Counted from the stretch's first letter, positions 1-11,702 are shown. The stretch: DNA of 64,000 nucleotides from Muscardinus avellanarius (GCA_963383645.1 OY726576.1:10344102-10408101); one strand, 5' to 3'. Numbers and translations: made by a program. The notes: generated by a model from the letters alone, not told the origin.

Positions 1-1350
1 AAGGACTGTTTAGGTAATAAAAATGGTCTCATGCCACATAAGATTTGGCAAGCCTACGTTGAATCATAAACCTTACATTTGTCAAGTTTTACATTCCTTG
101 GGAAAACGATTACCTGCCTGATTATTATTGCATTCATTTCATATTAAATGTATGCATTATTTTTTCAGGGTGCCAGAGTGTGAAAGTCATCGACAAGACA
201 TTGGTGAGGAAAAATCCTTTGGCTGTTTCCAAGATCTGACAGTGCACAATATTTTCCCATCTGTATTATTTTTTTTCAGCATGTTTTACTTGACAAAGAG
301 ACACTGTGCAGAGGGTGACCACAGTCTGTAATTCCCCACTTCGATACAAAGGGTGTCGTTCTTTCCAACAAAATAGCCATCTCTTTTAGTTCATTGCTTT
401 TGACTTTTCAATGGGTGTCCTAGGAACCTTTTAGAAAGAAATGGACTTGCATCCTGGAAATATATTAACTGTTAAAAAGAAAACATTGAAAATGTGTTTA
501 GACAACGTCATCCCCTGGCAGGCTAAAGTGCTGGAAAACAAAAGATATCCTTTGGTAAAACTGGAGGTGGTAAACGCTGATGTGATGTGAAAAGATAATG
601 TTCTCACTGTTTATTAACCTGCATTGTGTTTGAATATCCTTAAAACAGTTCTTAAATTGCAAGCTTGGGTTTGAAATGTTGGAAATGCTTAGAGAAACAC
701 CAGCTTTGGAATCCCATCACTGAGAAGGTAGCATTCATTGGAATGGGTGCTGGTGACTTGTGATTTTCTAGACGCTTTTATTTTCCAACACCCTGAGCTT
801 TGGCACTTCTTCAAATGCATATTTTCGGTTGCATCCTGAGCATATGATTATATTTGAATGTTTTGTGGTGCATGTTACTTCTTAATCAGAAAGAAATAAA
901 GAATTTTTTGAAAAGAATATATATAGTACTTTTTTTACAATATATGTTTTGGTCAGGTATAGTATGTCCCTTGAAGAGCTCAGGGTTGATATAATTAAAC
1001 TCAAGAGGGTTGTAATCTCATCAGTAGAGAAATCCATTTTCTTGGTGGAAACCTAGGCAGGTGGGGGGGGGTGGCTGGAAATGGTGGGTCCCTGCGGGTG
1101 TGGTCTTAGGAATCCTGCCTGTGACTTTGAATTCCTTTGCTTGTTGGCTCTCTAGTGCTTTTCTGGCTCTTTTCCTCTCTCTCTCTTCCTACTGCTCTGC
1201 CCTGAGATCCAGCCTCACATGGACTGAAGAAGGAATATCCAGAAAATACAAGCAAGGAAATCTTCCGTCTACTAAGTTATATGGTAAGTCTTTTTTGGAT
1301 TATAACAGTGAGAATGCTGATGGAGACAATAAGAAATTCAGCCATTTAAA
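1..1350. other. unique left-end DNA
   Basis: No interspersed repeat is recognisable here. It contains the weak terminal-exon candidate described separately. A G-run lies near 1060. A second exon-like stretch ends at a good donor (atg/gtaagt near 1283), with an open frame running through it from about 1061. I see no family resemblance in any frame, so no gene is called. Confidence 0.5.
169..918 (+). other. possible terminal exon with 3' UTR (weak)
   Basis: A T-rich tract ends in cag at 166-168, a good splice acceptor. The frame starting at 169 stays open to TAA at 329-331, and a poly(A) signal AATAAA lies at 895-900 with T/GT-rich DNA downstream. This is the layout of a last exon. The roughly 54 residues (beginning [10 protein letters not shown]) resemble no family I know, and the other two frames stop earlier. 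It may equally be chance in non-coding DNA. Transcript data or orthologue alignment would decide. Confidence 0.18.
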
Positions 1351-1361
1351 TCTCTGAACCT

Positions 1362-1557
1362 GCTGGGCGTGGTGGCGCACGCTTGTAATCCCTGCGCTTG
1401 GGAGGCGGAGACAGGAGAATCGTGCTTGTTGGGAGCCAGCCTCGCTGGCTTAAGAGACCCTGTTTCCACATATAAAGGTAAAAAAAATAGGTCTGGGAGT
1501 GTAGCCCGTGGGAGTGTATCCCGGAGGTAGAAGGGCTTCCAGGAACCCCAGTACCAC

Positions 1558-1598
<41 letters not shown>
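1362..1598 (+). mobile_element. B1-dID-like SINE, young subfamily
   Basis: Full-length copy. The B1 part opens gctgggcgtggtggcgcacg (7SL-like, with an A-box) and continues to gaccctgtttcc. An A-rich linker and a tRNA-Ala-like ID part follow, then a pure A tail of nearly 40 bases. The target duplication tctctgaacct is perfect at 1351-1361 and 1599-1609, so the insertion is recent. The ID part carries an extra short duplication (gggagtgta twice) and ends in the subfamily motif cttccaggaaccccagtacc. Confidence 0.93.
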
Positions 1599-1601
<3 letters not shown>

Positions 1602-1609
1602 CTGAACCT

Positions 1610-2516
1610 TATCAACCAGTTCCTTTTATGCATCCTCTATTAGTTCTCTTGATCATCCTAGATATTTTTCTTTATCCTTTTGTTTTGTTCCTTAATGAGC
1701 CCTGGTCATATTCCTTTTAGACTTATGGCCAAATCTCAAATTTGGGGCTGGGTACATAATTTGTGGGACAGTGCCAAATGAAAATGTGAATTGGGAAAAG
1801 GTTCAGAAAGAGGAAAAAAAATAAAACCTTTTTTTTTTGTTTTCTACAGGTTTTTTTTTTAATTGGTCATGTTTTTATTTGCTGTTTACTGTTAAGATTC
1901 ATTGGGCGTGGAGAAATGGGATGTCTGGGGTAGTTCCCAGTGCTTTGTCTTGACCCATCTGATACTCATGCCCAGAACCTGGCCATGGATACAGAACTGT
2001 CAGTACTGAGCAAGGTGGCTGAGCCAGTAGCCAAGAACCCTTTCTTGGGATGTTGTGGGAAAAGAGACATTGTGTCATGTTAGGCTCCGATCCCCAGTAT
2101 GCTTTCCACTGTTCCATCAAACTTCCCCCATGCAACCCGAAGGCAAAGTATAACAATTTAAAGCTGAGAACCACAGTGCATCAAGCCCCAAGCACGCTTC
2201 TGAGAGCAGAGGGTTAGTGAGTGTGCTGGTGGCATGCCATGGAGCCCCGGTCATACGCCATTTAGATTTATGGCCAAACCAAGCAGCATCTGACAAATTA
2301 AAAGTAAATTTAGTAGCCAAAAGTAATTTTGAAGTTGATTTCTTACCATCTCACTGGTTGTTCAAGCACTGTGAACAGCTGAATAAAAGTACTGGAGAGG
2401 CCCTGGCTTAAAATGTGATTGTTATGTTATTGTATGACTGTGCTGTGTTATTCTCAGATCTCCTCTCCATTCTCACCTATGATCTCTAAATGATGTTCTC
2501 TCTTTCATCCTCTTTC
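1610..2516. other. no gene or repeat recognised
   Basis: AT-rich to mixed unique DNA. Short open frames on both strands overlap one another and look random. I see nothing else. Confidence 0.5.
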
Positions 2517-2550
2517 CCCCTTTCTCTTTCTCTCTCTCTCCCTCTCTCTC
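2517..2550. repeat. CT-rich simple repeat
   Basis: Mostly CT dinucleotides, directly adjoining the 3' (tail) end of the minus-strand SINE that follows. It probably grew from that SINE tail. Confidence 0.8.
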
Positions 2551-2551
2551 T

Positions 2552-2730
2552 GGTACTGGGGATTGAACACAGGGGCATTCTACCTCCCAACTACACTCCC
2601 AGCTCTTTTGTTTTGTTTTGTTTTGAAGTGGAGTCCAGCTGAGCTGCTGAGGCTGGTCTTGAACCTGTGATCATCTTGTTTCAGCTTCCCAAGTACTGGG
2701 ATTATAGGTGTGTGTGACCACACCTGGCCA
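2552..2730 (-). mobile_element. B1-dID-like SINE
   Basis: On the plus strand it reads as the complement: ggtactggggattgaacaca (ID part), a TTTTG linker, then the B1 part ending gaccacacctggcc. Diverged copy without a clear target duplication. Confidence 0.88.
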
Positions 2731-3130
2731 GCAGCACATCCTTAAATACCAAAATGGATGCAAACATAGATTTTATTCCCGAAATCATATTCATATTTGA
2801 TAAAGAGAATAAATTTGATGAAAACAAAGTGTTAACTCTTTTTTTTTCTCTAAGTGCTGAGATGGAATATTATTGTCATATTACTGTTGGGTCATAATAC
2901 TGTTCTTCAGTATTGTTCTATATTGTTTCCATGTTACATAATTGCTTCCCCTTTTAATATTAATTGACGAGTGGGTATATATATATAGTCAGCACCTTGC
3001 TGCTGGTGCAGAATGTTCATTTTGGCTTCATCAGAGTAGGTGTCTGAGTGTAGTTCCCCTGAAGTGTTAATAACTTCCCAGAAAATAGAGATACACAAAT
3101 ATTTTCTTTTCTTTTTTTTTCTTTTTTTTT

Positions 3131-3227
3131 TGATACTGGAACCCAGTGGCATTCTACCTCTGAGCTATACCCCAGCCTTTTTTCTTTTTTCCCCCTCCTC
3201 CTCTTCCTCCTCCTTCTCTTCCTCCTC

Positions 3228-3270
<43 letters not shown>

Positions 3271-3500
3271 TCCTCCTCCTCCTCTTCCTCCTCCTCCTCC
3301 TCCTCCTCCTCCTCCTCCTCCTCCTCCTCCTCCTCCTCCTCCTCCTTCTTCTTCTTCTTCTTCTTCTTCTTCTTCTTCTTCTTCTTCTCTGAAGCAGGCT
3401 TTCACTATACTCAATTGCTGAGGCTCTTCTGGAAACTGCCATCCTCCTGTCTCAGCCTCCCAAGTACTGGGATTACAGATGTATGCCACCACACCCAGTC
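3131..3500 (-). mobile_element. B1-dID-like SINE split by a trinucleotide expansion
   Basis: The ID part (gatactggaacccagtggca) is at 3131-3180 and the B1 part (from about ttctctgaagc to caccacacccagt) at 3387-3500. In place of the normal A-rich linker of 10-30 bases there are about 200 bases of trinucleotide repeat, annotated separately. Both halves are in order and orientation, so the expansion arose inside the linker and not by a second insertion. Confidence 0.85.
3181..3388. repeat. compound trinucleotide microsatellite
   Basis: Three blocks follow each other: CTC/CTT-rich start, about 13 ATC units ending at 3270, about 25 TCC units (one interruption) to 3345, and about 14 TTC units to 3388. 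One strand is wholly pyrimidine over the last two blocks. The long Ser/Phe/Ile or Glu/Gly/Asp runs in open frames here are artefacts of this repeat. Confidence 0.97.
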
Positions 3501-3502
3501 AC

Positions 3503-4199
3503 AGAGTGTTTTCTATGGAAGTTATAGTGAGAATGGTACTATTGGCCTTACTTGGTGAATTTCTTGTCATTTTTATGAGCTCCTGAGCCAGGTTACCTCC
3601 TCAAATATAGATTTTCATTTTTAACTTCAGAAGATGTAAATGTTCTAGGTATAGTTCTTTGCTTTTAGTTTTTCAAAGAAGAACTTGGATCCAGTTGTAA
3701 TAATACTAAAACCATAATAATACCTGATGGCTGAAACAGGAATGAGACGTATTGTATATCTCTTTTTGGGGATTTATTTCATAAACTTGACAGAAGTTAT
3801 TTGAATAAGCTTTCTGACTTTTCTGTTTCTGAGTTTCTTTTTTATTACATTAGATGAAATTTAATTTTAAACTGATACATAAAAACATAAACATTGTACT
3901 GAGGCACTATATGACAGTTCAATACATATGGACACTATGTAATGTTTAAATCATATTGAATGTGTCTATACCACTGAGTTTCTTGGAGTATGCTGGGGGA
4001 AGGGGCAGTAGGGAATGAGTGGGCTAAATAGGCTGTCTGCTTTTCTTCTTTGCTATTTAGTGCACATCAGAGTAGGTTTTCCTCAAACTCTGGAGTGTAT
4101 AGGAGCCATCTAGAGCCTGTCACCATGGCTTCTGACTACGCCAGCTGCAGGGTCTGACTTACAAGCAGAAGCTGTGCACCACTTTAAAATGCCAGCCAC
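3503..4199. other. no gene or repeat recognised
   Basis: AT-rich unique DNA. Nothing stands out. Confidence 0.45.
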
Positions 4200-4680
4200 T
4201 CAGCGGACAGTGATTCTTCTGTTGAATTTTATTTCTTGTTGGAATATATAAAGCATACAGTGAGGTGTACAAAGTGTTCACACCTGTGCACAGGTGGATA
4301 AGCTATACCTATGCATCCATCCGACTCCTCTCAGGTTGAGATGCAGGACATGTCCGGCATCCCCAAAGTATGCCTTCTGCCAGACGTAAGCCCTGCCAAC
4401 TTCGCTTGCTGCTGACTGGTTTTGACTGGCCTTGAACACCACATCCATGGTACCAATGTAGTATGTGCTTCAGTGTTGGGTTGCTTTTTCTCCACATATG
4501 TGCAATACTTTCATATTGTTGAGCATATCAGGGGTCATCTCTGCTTGTTGGCCTGTAATAATTGATCATAGAATGATACCACAGCCTATCTGTCCTTTTG
4601 GTAGGTGTTAGACTTGTTTCTAGGTTTGCTGCTGGAAGCAGCTTCTAAATGATTTCTGTGAAAATGCAAATGCAGTTTTA
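4200..4680 (-). mobile_element. ancient L1 3' region (degenerate)
   Basis: The plus strand shows the familiar antisense pattern of old L1 3' ends: cacagtgaggtgtaca-like text, a description of an upstream pyrimidine-rich block, ggcctgtaataattgatcat and ggtgttagacttgtttctagg near the right end. Divergence is high. The match is by recollection of the family pattern only. Confidence 0.45.
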
Positions 4681-4710
4681 TTTTATTTTATTTTATTTCA
4701 TTTATTTTTG

Positions 4711-4906
4711 TGGCACTGGGGACTGAATCCAGGGGCATTCCCCCCTCTGAGCTATAGCTATAGCCCTATTTTATTTTTATTCTGAAACAGGATCACGCTA
4801 TGTTGATGAGACCTCACTACTTGCTGAGACTATCCTTGAGCCTATGATCCTCTAGTCTCAGCCTTCCAAGTACTGGGATTACAAGGGTACACCACCACAC
4901 CTGCCT
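4711..4906 (-). mobile_element. B1-dID-like SINE
   Basis: ID part ggcactggggactgaatcca, a linker of TTTTA units, and B1 part ending caccaccacacctgcc. A TTTTA-type tail precedes it (4677-4710). Confidence 0.9.
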
Positions 4907-5767
4907 GTGGTATTATTATATAATTTTTTTCCAGCAAAGATAGCCATCTAGATGTTTATGTAAATATTTTAAATGTTGACAAATATTTGCCATCTTAGAC
5001 AATGACCAGATCACTGGAAACATGGATATGGCTGAATTTGGTTCATGAGTCACGAAGTTATTACTCTTAGGATATCTTACCCTTTCAGATGTCAATTTTC
5101 CTCATGGATGAAATCACTCTGATGCCCTCACCAGATTCATGCCTGAGACCCGTATAGGTGAGCCGTACCCGCCAAAAGAAATTGCAAGAATCTCCTTTGT
5201 TTAAGCTGGTTTATATTCTGCTACCTGAAAAGATGTGGGTGTGAAATAAACTTCCTTCTCTCCTCCAGGTTTGGGGCCTGGGTGCCTAGCCTGTAGGAAC
5301 GGATGAAATGATCCTGATGCTTCTTAGCACGCAGTTTGCAAGCTGCATTTTTTTGTCACTGCTGTGCTATTCATTTGTTTGTCTTGCCAAAGCACACAGG
5401 TGTTTGTGGAATAGCTTTCAAGGCCTGTGGTGGATTCGGAGAGCATGAAAGGAAGTTGTGGCTTGTTCTCAAACAGGGAGAAAAGACTTTTCTCTTTGTT
5501 GCAAAATTCATAATTTGTTTACTGTCTGATAGACTGTACTGCATGTCACTTGCATAGCAACAAGTAAAGATGGTCTGTTGGGAAAGTCTGAATATTTCTT
5601 ATGAAGAGAGAGGATGGTTTCTGAACTTATATTTGCTCCAACGTGCCCTCTGTGAGATGCCAGTCATTGAGAGACATCTGAGAGAGAGTGTAAGTGACGT
5701 AAAGGTTAACTCAAAGGATAGAAGACCATTATTATATGCTTATGTGATGGCAATTCTGATCCAATTA
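4907..5767. other. no gene or repeat recognised
   Basis: Unique DNA. Two adjacent open frames (5336-5557, 5570-5830) have no recognisable domains, and the second runs into the TATG microsatellite. I do not call them genes. Confidence 0.5.
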
Positions 5768-5808
5768 ATGTATGTACGTATGTATGTATGTATGTATGTA
5801 TATATGTA
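5768..5808. repeat. (TATG)n microsatellite
   Basis: About ten TATG/TACG units next to the tail side of the following minus-strand SINE. Confidence 0.92.
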
Positions 5809-5814
5809 TTTTTG

Positions 5815-6022
5815 TGGTACTGGGGACTGAACTCAGGGGCATTCTACCTGGGAGCTACACCTCCAGCCCTACTGTATTTGGAACAGGGTCTCACTAAGTT
5901 ACTGAGAACCTCGCTAAGTTGCTGAGAACCTCAGTAAGTTGCTGGAGTTGGCCATGAACCTGCGATCTTCATGTCCCAGCCTCCCAAGTCCTGGAATTAC
6001 AAGTATGTGCCACCACACCTGG
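5815..6022 (-). mobile_element. B1-dID-like SINE with internal triplication
   Basis: ID part ggtactggggactgaactca, linker, then B1. The B1 segment aagttgctgagaacctc occurs three times in tandem (about 5897-5947), where normal copies have one or two. It ends ccaccacacctggt. Confidence 0.92.
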
Positions 6023-7005
6023 TTCTGATCCATTTTAAAGGTGCCATTTCCAGTCTTAGCTAAGTTTCAGTTAAGGAATAGGTATCTTCTTTCTTCCCTA
6101 ATTAGTGCCCATAGTGGGTTGGAGGAAATGAAACGGATACTTTGTTTTAAAATCCAGGTATCTGTTCACTCCTCCAGTGATAATTTTGTGAACTTAGATA
6201 ATGAGCCTATGTTCACCTGAAAGAATTTAAGGGTCTTCTAAAAAATCAATAATTGTGGGATCCTGAATGATGCCCAACAAGAGGTGGGATTTTAGTGAGC
6301 ACTAGGCTTGATTTACCACCACTGGGAAAAGGGCCTGCTTTGGTTTCCTCTCTGTGTCCTCCAGATGGATTGTCTGTCTTCAAAGCTAATTTGTTTTCTA
6401 CTATAGCTAGACCACTGGGTTTGCTTCTAAGAGTGAGACCTTCTTACCAATAGCGTCATTTATGGCAAGATCCTTGACATTACATATTAGCGTTTCCTTA
6501 CCAATTGTACTAAATAAAGGTCAAAATTAACCCACCGGAAGCACTGACATCAGGACCCTAAAGATCCTGTCGACTAACCTTGTGAATCTTAATATAACTC
6601 CAGTGCCCTCTGGTCTCAGGTAGGAGATGAGGATCCTGCTGGGTCATCACGAGCTTAGCATGGAGGAGTTTCTGAGAGCCCATTGTGAGTTGCTAATCAT
6701 CATTCAAAGGAAAATAAATTTCAGAGGCTTTTTACAGTATTTTCTTTGACAAAAGTTTACTGTTTTATAAAAATCATTGAAAATGTCAAGTAACCCAACA
6801 CAATAAAAGCAAATTTCCCCAAAGTTTTTACCATACAGAGATAACTAATATTTAATGGGTGGATATCATCTCAGGCATTATTGTATACATTGCTGTATAC
6901 ATCTAGTAGCCACGGGATGAATAGAGATGGCTTTACAAAATTAAACTATGTAATAAATGTTACATTTAAGTGAAACATTTAATCTCTCTGTCTCTTTCTT
7001 TTTGT
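6023..7005. other. no gene or repeat recognised
   Basis: Unique DNA without a convincing open frame. Nothing stands out. Confidence 0.5.
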
Positions 7006-7197
7006 AGTACTGAGGACTGAACAGATTCTATCCATGAGCTACAGCCCCGGTTCTATTTTATTTTATTCAGTTTGAAACAGTCTCTTACTAAGTTGTAGAG
7101 GGTCTCCCTAAGTAGCTGAGTCTGGCAGCAAACTTGCCATCCTCCTATCTCAGCCTCTTAAGTGCTGGGGTTCCAGGCATGTGCCATCATGTCTGGT
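7006..7197 (-). mobile_element. B1-dID-like SINE, diverged
   Basis: ID part gtagtactgaggactgaaca with a short deletion, linker tattttattttattc, B1 part ending gtgccatcatgtctggt. Confidence 0.85.
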
Positions 7198-7299
7198 TTC
7201 ATTCAATTTTTTTATTTGAACTTAGTAGAAGAGAAAGTAAAATTGAAGAAATTATTAAAGTTTAGGTAGATGCTTCTTTAAAAAAATAAAAGGTATTAT

Positions 7300-7450
7300 G
7301 CGAGGCTTGGTGGTGCATGCTTGTAATTCCAGTACTTGTGGCCCAGATAAGAGGATCATAGTTCACAGCCAGCCTCAGCTCATAGCCCTTTGCAACTCAG
7401 TGAGACCCTGTTTCAAAATAAAGAATAAAAATTAGGGCTGGGGGTGCTTG
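7300..7450 (+). mobile_element. B1-dID-like SINE, 3'-truncated
   Basis: B1 part gcgaggcttggtggtgcatg through gaccctgtttcaaaataaag. The ID part stops after gggctgggggtgcttga, with no terminal cagtacc and no A tail. Confidence 0.85.
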
Positions 7451-7759
7451 AAGGCATTGAATTTAATCTGGAAAAATTGAGACTGGCCTGTTTTTCTCCA
7501 CTCCATTTTAATCCCATCTCTCTGCCCCAGTCTGATATCTCAAAATTATTTTCTTATCTTTGAATTTCAATAACTTCAGCTGAGATAATGCTGAGTGTCC
7601 CATGATTCACAATTTTAGAACAGAACTATGCCTAGCCCATTATGCTTTATTTTAAATTTAAACATAAGAAAAACAACAAGCATATGTCTTATATCAACTG
7701 TGAACATATATTTTTTATGAAGCACTATTTTTCTGTTACCCTCACCAACAATGTTATAA

Positions 7760-8038
7760 CAACATTAATAACAATGGTTATTATAAATAGTTGAACAGTG
7801 GTGAGGTAGTCCATGGTGGTGGAAGTGTGCAGTGGATGAGGCCGGGACACAAAGATAGAGGGGAAGGGACCAGGGTTTCAATATCCCCATCAAGGTCACA
7901 CCCCAGACAACCCAACTTCCATTAATTAGATTCCACCTCCTAAAGGATCTACCAAGTCCCCAAAGCACCACAGGCTGGCAACTAAGACTTTTAGCATATG
8001 GACCTTTGTGGGACATTCAAGATTCAAATCAAAACACA
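7760..8038 (-). mobile_element. MaLR-type (ERVL) LTR
   Basis: The plus strand shows hallmarks of an antisense MaLR LTR: tccacctcctaaaggatcta, aaagcaccacaggctgg, tttagcatatggacctttg and gggacattcaagattcaa. Family recognition is from memory of rodent MaLR consensus. Boundaries are approximate. The open frame 7765-8016 lies entirely within it and is not a gene. Confidence 0.62.
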
Positions 8039-8044
8039 TGCTAT

Positions 8045-9470
8045 ATATTTTTGAGAATTTTGAAATAATAGGAATTTAATATAGTATACATCATTAAGTA
8101 GTAATTTAATGCATTAAAATAGAAGCCCTTTTAAAGCATTTTTCATTTAGTTGAATAAAATTAAAATTTACTCTTTCCAATATAACTCCCTACACAAAAT
8201 AAACAACATTTCTATAAAACAACAACCGTATTTGAAGACTCAGGCAGTAGTAAATTGTGAATCTATCAAAAATAATTTAATTTATGCAAATATTAAATAG
8301 TCCTGATTAGGCCAGCGCAGTGTATCCCAGAGCCAGAATTCATACATTAGAAAAAGTGACCATTGGGTCAACTGATGGATTTGTCTGTACAACCGTGGCA
8401 TCAACAACTTGCCTGATTTCCATTAAGTCCAGCAGATGCTTTGTTGACATGTAAACGGAATTTTAACAAAATCCACAGATTTCCCTAGAAACTTTATTTT
8501 GGACAAATGCACCCCGGTAACTCTTATTCTAGGTCTGCTAACGCTTTAACCAGGATTAGTCCATCAGCTTTCAGCTCTTTCGCCATCTCCTGTCTATCCT
8601 TTCCTGGACAGGCAAATGAGAAAGAAATGGATGTAAATGCAAGCAAAACACAGAAGGCGAGGTCTCTGGGAAGCCAGGCGCTCCCCCACAGGGCTCGGGC
8701 CATTCTCAAGAAGGGGATGGTTACCGGGGCACAGGATGTTGGTGTCCAAACTGCACCTCCATTTGAAATGCCCCTCTACCGATAAAAGTATAAAAAGAGA
8801 AAAGAAGTGTGAGCAGAGAGGGTGTTTCGTAGATGGGAAGAGATTCTTCTCCCTAAGTTTCACATCATAAGTTGGTTCACAGTGGTCATGACATACATGC
8901 ACATACTTTTACTTCCAAAGTTCTTGGGAGCTTCAGGTAAGTAAAGGGTAACAAAGTGTATTTATTATGTTGGCTAAAAATGATACATGATGAATTAATT
9001 GCAATTATCCAGACCAATAATTTTCATAAATATATACTTTTATGATGATGAAGACTCACATGGTCTTCTAATTTTTTTATGTTGTCCAATAGAGGGGGAA
9101 TGATAACTGCAATTGCAACAAAATAAGGCGTGCACTAAGCAAGAAAATAACTCTTCATATTAATTGAACAGTAGCTTCTGTTTTTATGACCCTTCTTACT
9201 TTTTGACTCTTAGTCAGAAATAAAGCATAAACCAGGCATTCCCAGTGGTCTACTCAATATAAAGGTCAGTATAATTTACCAGTCTGGATTTATTTGTAGT
9301 TTGCTTCCATCAGTCTGAAGGTTACACACAAAACTGAGAAATAGAAGACCTTAGTAAATATGCTCCTGCTCAGAGCTTGCTTGCCCGACTGAAGCAGTTC
9401 AGTAAAGTGAATAATGATGTCTGTCATCAGCCATTGCACGATGATATATCAGTTACTAAATCAGTGTGCA
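8045..9470. other. unique DNA, no gene recognised
   Basis: Repeat-free. 8290-8600 has a less AT-biased, slowly varying look that could be conserved non-coding sequence. Overlapping opposite-strand open frames at 8507-8902 shadow one another and show no domain. Confidence 0.4.
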
Positions 9471-9499
9471 ATTGTGTATGTGTGCGTGTGTGTGTGTGT
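9471..9499. repeat. (TG)n microsatellite
   Basis: TG/CG-interrupted dinucleotide run abutting the tail end of the next minus-strand SINE. Confidence 0.88.
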
Positions 9500-9690
9500 T
9501 ACTAGGGATTAAACACAGAGGCATTCTACCTCTGAGCTACAGCCCAGCCCTATTTTCTTTTTTAATTTTAAATTAGGGTACCGCTAAGTTCTTGAGGGCC
9601 TCACTAAGTTGCTTAAGGGGCTTCAACCTGCGATATTACTGTCTCAGCCTCCCAAGTACTGGGATTATAAGCGTGCACCACCACTACCAG
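9500..9690 (-). mobile_element. B1-dID-like SINE
   Basis: ID part actagggattaaacacagag to ccagccctatttt, AT-rich linker, B1 part to accaccactaccagc. Confidence 0.9.
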
Positions 9691-10059
9691 CAATATGCAA
9701 TCATTTTTTTTTTTCAACAGTTTCATGGAGAGGGTGAGAGAAAAGGCAGGAAGTGTATGTGTTGGATATTACCTTTTCTGGGCTGCCTAAAGGCCACGGG
9801 GTAGCCTTCTGAGCATTGAGGTCTTACTGCAATGAAGAGGAGACAACGACCTGCCACCTCAGACTTTGGGCTCCCACAGAAAGCCTTCTCTTACCACACT
9901 CTTCTTTCTTAGGCATTTATCTTGGGGATTTATCACGAATTTACTAATCCTTTAGTACAGAGACAGAAATAGAATGTCCAGAACTATAGTAAGAGTGTCC
10001 CTAGCTGTGTTCTGGTGACTCGGGGTGTGGGGTTCTGAACTGCCTCCAGTTCTGGCCAC
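9691..10059. other. no gene or repeat recognised
   Basis: Short unique spacer between two SINEs. Nothing seen. Confidence 0.5.
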
Positions 10060-10076
10060 ATTGAAAATATTTTTTG

Positions 10077-10258
10077 GGGGTGGTACTGGGGTTCCTGGAA
10101 GCCCTTCTACCTCTGGGCTACACTCCCAGACCTATTTTATATATATTTTTTGGAAACAGGGTCTCCTAAATCAGCGAGGCTGGCTTTGAACCTGCGTGAT
10201 CCTCCTGTCTCCACCTCCCAAGTGTGGGGATTACAAGCGTGCGCCACCACGCCCGGCA
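10077..10258 (-). mobile_element. B1-dID-like SINE, cttccagg subfamily
   Basis: The plus strand begins ggtactggggttcctggaag, the complement of the variant 3' end shared with the copies at 1362, 50192 and 56217. A near-perfect target duplication, ttgaaaatattttt (10061) and ctgaaaatattttt (10262), brackets it. Confidence 0.92.
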
Positions 10259-10429
10259 GCACTGAAAATATTTTTAAAAATTGTGTTTATATTGAACACG
10301 TACAGACTTTGTCTTGTCATTATTTCTTAATATAGTACAACAACTGGTCGTATCTCATTTACCTTGTATGAGGTATGATAGTAATCTAGAGATGACTTGA
10401 CGTACATAGAAGGATATACATGTGTAGGT

Positions 10430-10768
10430 TATATGCAGATCTGATGGGCTACATGAAATATATGAGGGACTTCCACATCTGTGGACTTTAGAAAGAGAAG
10501 GGACATACGTTTTCTCTAATATGTCCAAGCTAGGGAGTAGTGGTAATACCAGAGGGACTCCAGATGATGGAGCGGAAACCTCAGCAAAGCTTGAATGGAA
10601 GGATAGGAGAGGAAGAAAGCTGAGGTTGTTCAATGGAGGAGCTACATACGAATATGCGTAACCTGGACACTCTCTATTGGGAGGGGGAAGGGAATTGGAG
10701 AGGGAAGGGCATGAAGCACAATGTAAATGTACACCACTCTCCATATGTTCCACTTATAAAAAATAAAA
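10430..10768 (+). mobile_element. possible L1 3' UTR fragment
   Basis: Purine-rich stretch (gaagaaagctgagg, gggagggggaagggaatt) ending in an A-rich tail with AATAAA-like steps at about 10755-10768. This looks like the 3' UTR of a rodent L1 in plus orientation. No ORF2 motif is present, so the call is tentative. Confidence 0.35.
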
Positions 10769-10904
10769 AAATAAAAAAGAAGCTGTGTGTGTGTGTGGGG
10801 GGGGGCTCAAATCTATTCCTTGTAGATCCCAAGGGATGACTTAGTTTTTTTGATATATTTGACATCAATGATTTTATCAAAAGCTTTTACTTTTTCTGTT
10901 TTTT

Positions 10905-11165
10905 AAAAATATGCTTTTATTGGTGCATTGTAATTATACATCATAATGGGGATCAGAGTGTCAGGAGCATCCGTGGACACAGCACTTGGTGTCTCCCTCT
11001 GGACCCCACTCTGCTCTCTCTCCTTCTCTGTATATGTTAATGAGATTGGTATTGATAATTGCATATATGTACATAGCAATATTTGAACTGTTTCCTTCAT
11101 CAAATCTCCTCCTTTACCTCTCTCTCCTAAACCCCTCCATTGCTCCACTAGAGTCTCTCCTGCTG
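10905..11165 (-). mobile_element. probable L1 3' end, family with ttggtgcattgtaattat
   Basis: The plus strand starts atgcttttattggtgcattg and continues with cttggtgtctccctctgg and ctctccttctctgtatatg. The same text recurs at 38098, 46330 and, more diverged, 13981 and 50460. On the minus strand the family ends in acaatgcaccaataaaa plus A-rich DNA, consistent with a poly(A)-tailed LINE. The LINE assignment is inference from the tail. Confidence 0.55.
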
Positions 11166-11179
11166 TAGCTGGAGTCTCT

Positions 11180-11690
11180 TTTGTTACCTAGACCTTAATC
11201 TTAAATACCTATGAGTACAGCACCACATGACACCTGGAAAATGAGGTACTTGCCCAGAAACCTCCCAGGCCTCACTGCGAGCAGAGTCTCGCGTGGCATG
11301 CTCAACCCCCTCAGTGACCCACAGCCACACTCTCAGTTTAAGACCACAGAATTCTAGGTGGAAATTTAACATGCTATCCCAAAGCTTCTGTGTTCATTCA
11401 TGCACATTTAACTTCTCGGTGGCTTCAAAGTATCTACATGAACACTTGAGATTCATATAATAAAAAGTCTTACAGTTTCATAAGACCTTCTGCTATTAAC
11501 ATATCTTAAATCTTATAAAAATCAAATTACCTTGTTAAACTAGGTGCTTACTAAAAATATTTTGTATATGTGTACAAATAATATGGTGAGATGCTTTACA
11601 AACGAGAAAAATCCAGTCCCTTCCTCTGCAGCTTAAGGAACTAACCCAAGAAGTGACTTACTCAACATCAGCTATTAATAGTAGCCAAGT
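11180..11690. other. no gene or repeat recognised
   Basis: Unique AT-rich DNA. Nothing stands out. Confidence 0.5.
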
Positions 11691-11702
11691 TGGAAGCAAT
11701 AC

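Noticed and set aside
3040..3558. 172-codon frame with long Ser/Ile/Phe runs, and its Glu/Gly/Asp mirror on the minus strand
   Set aside because: Produced by the trinucleotide tract inside a SINE. No coding signal outside it.
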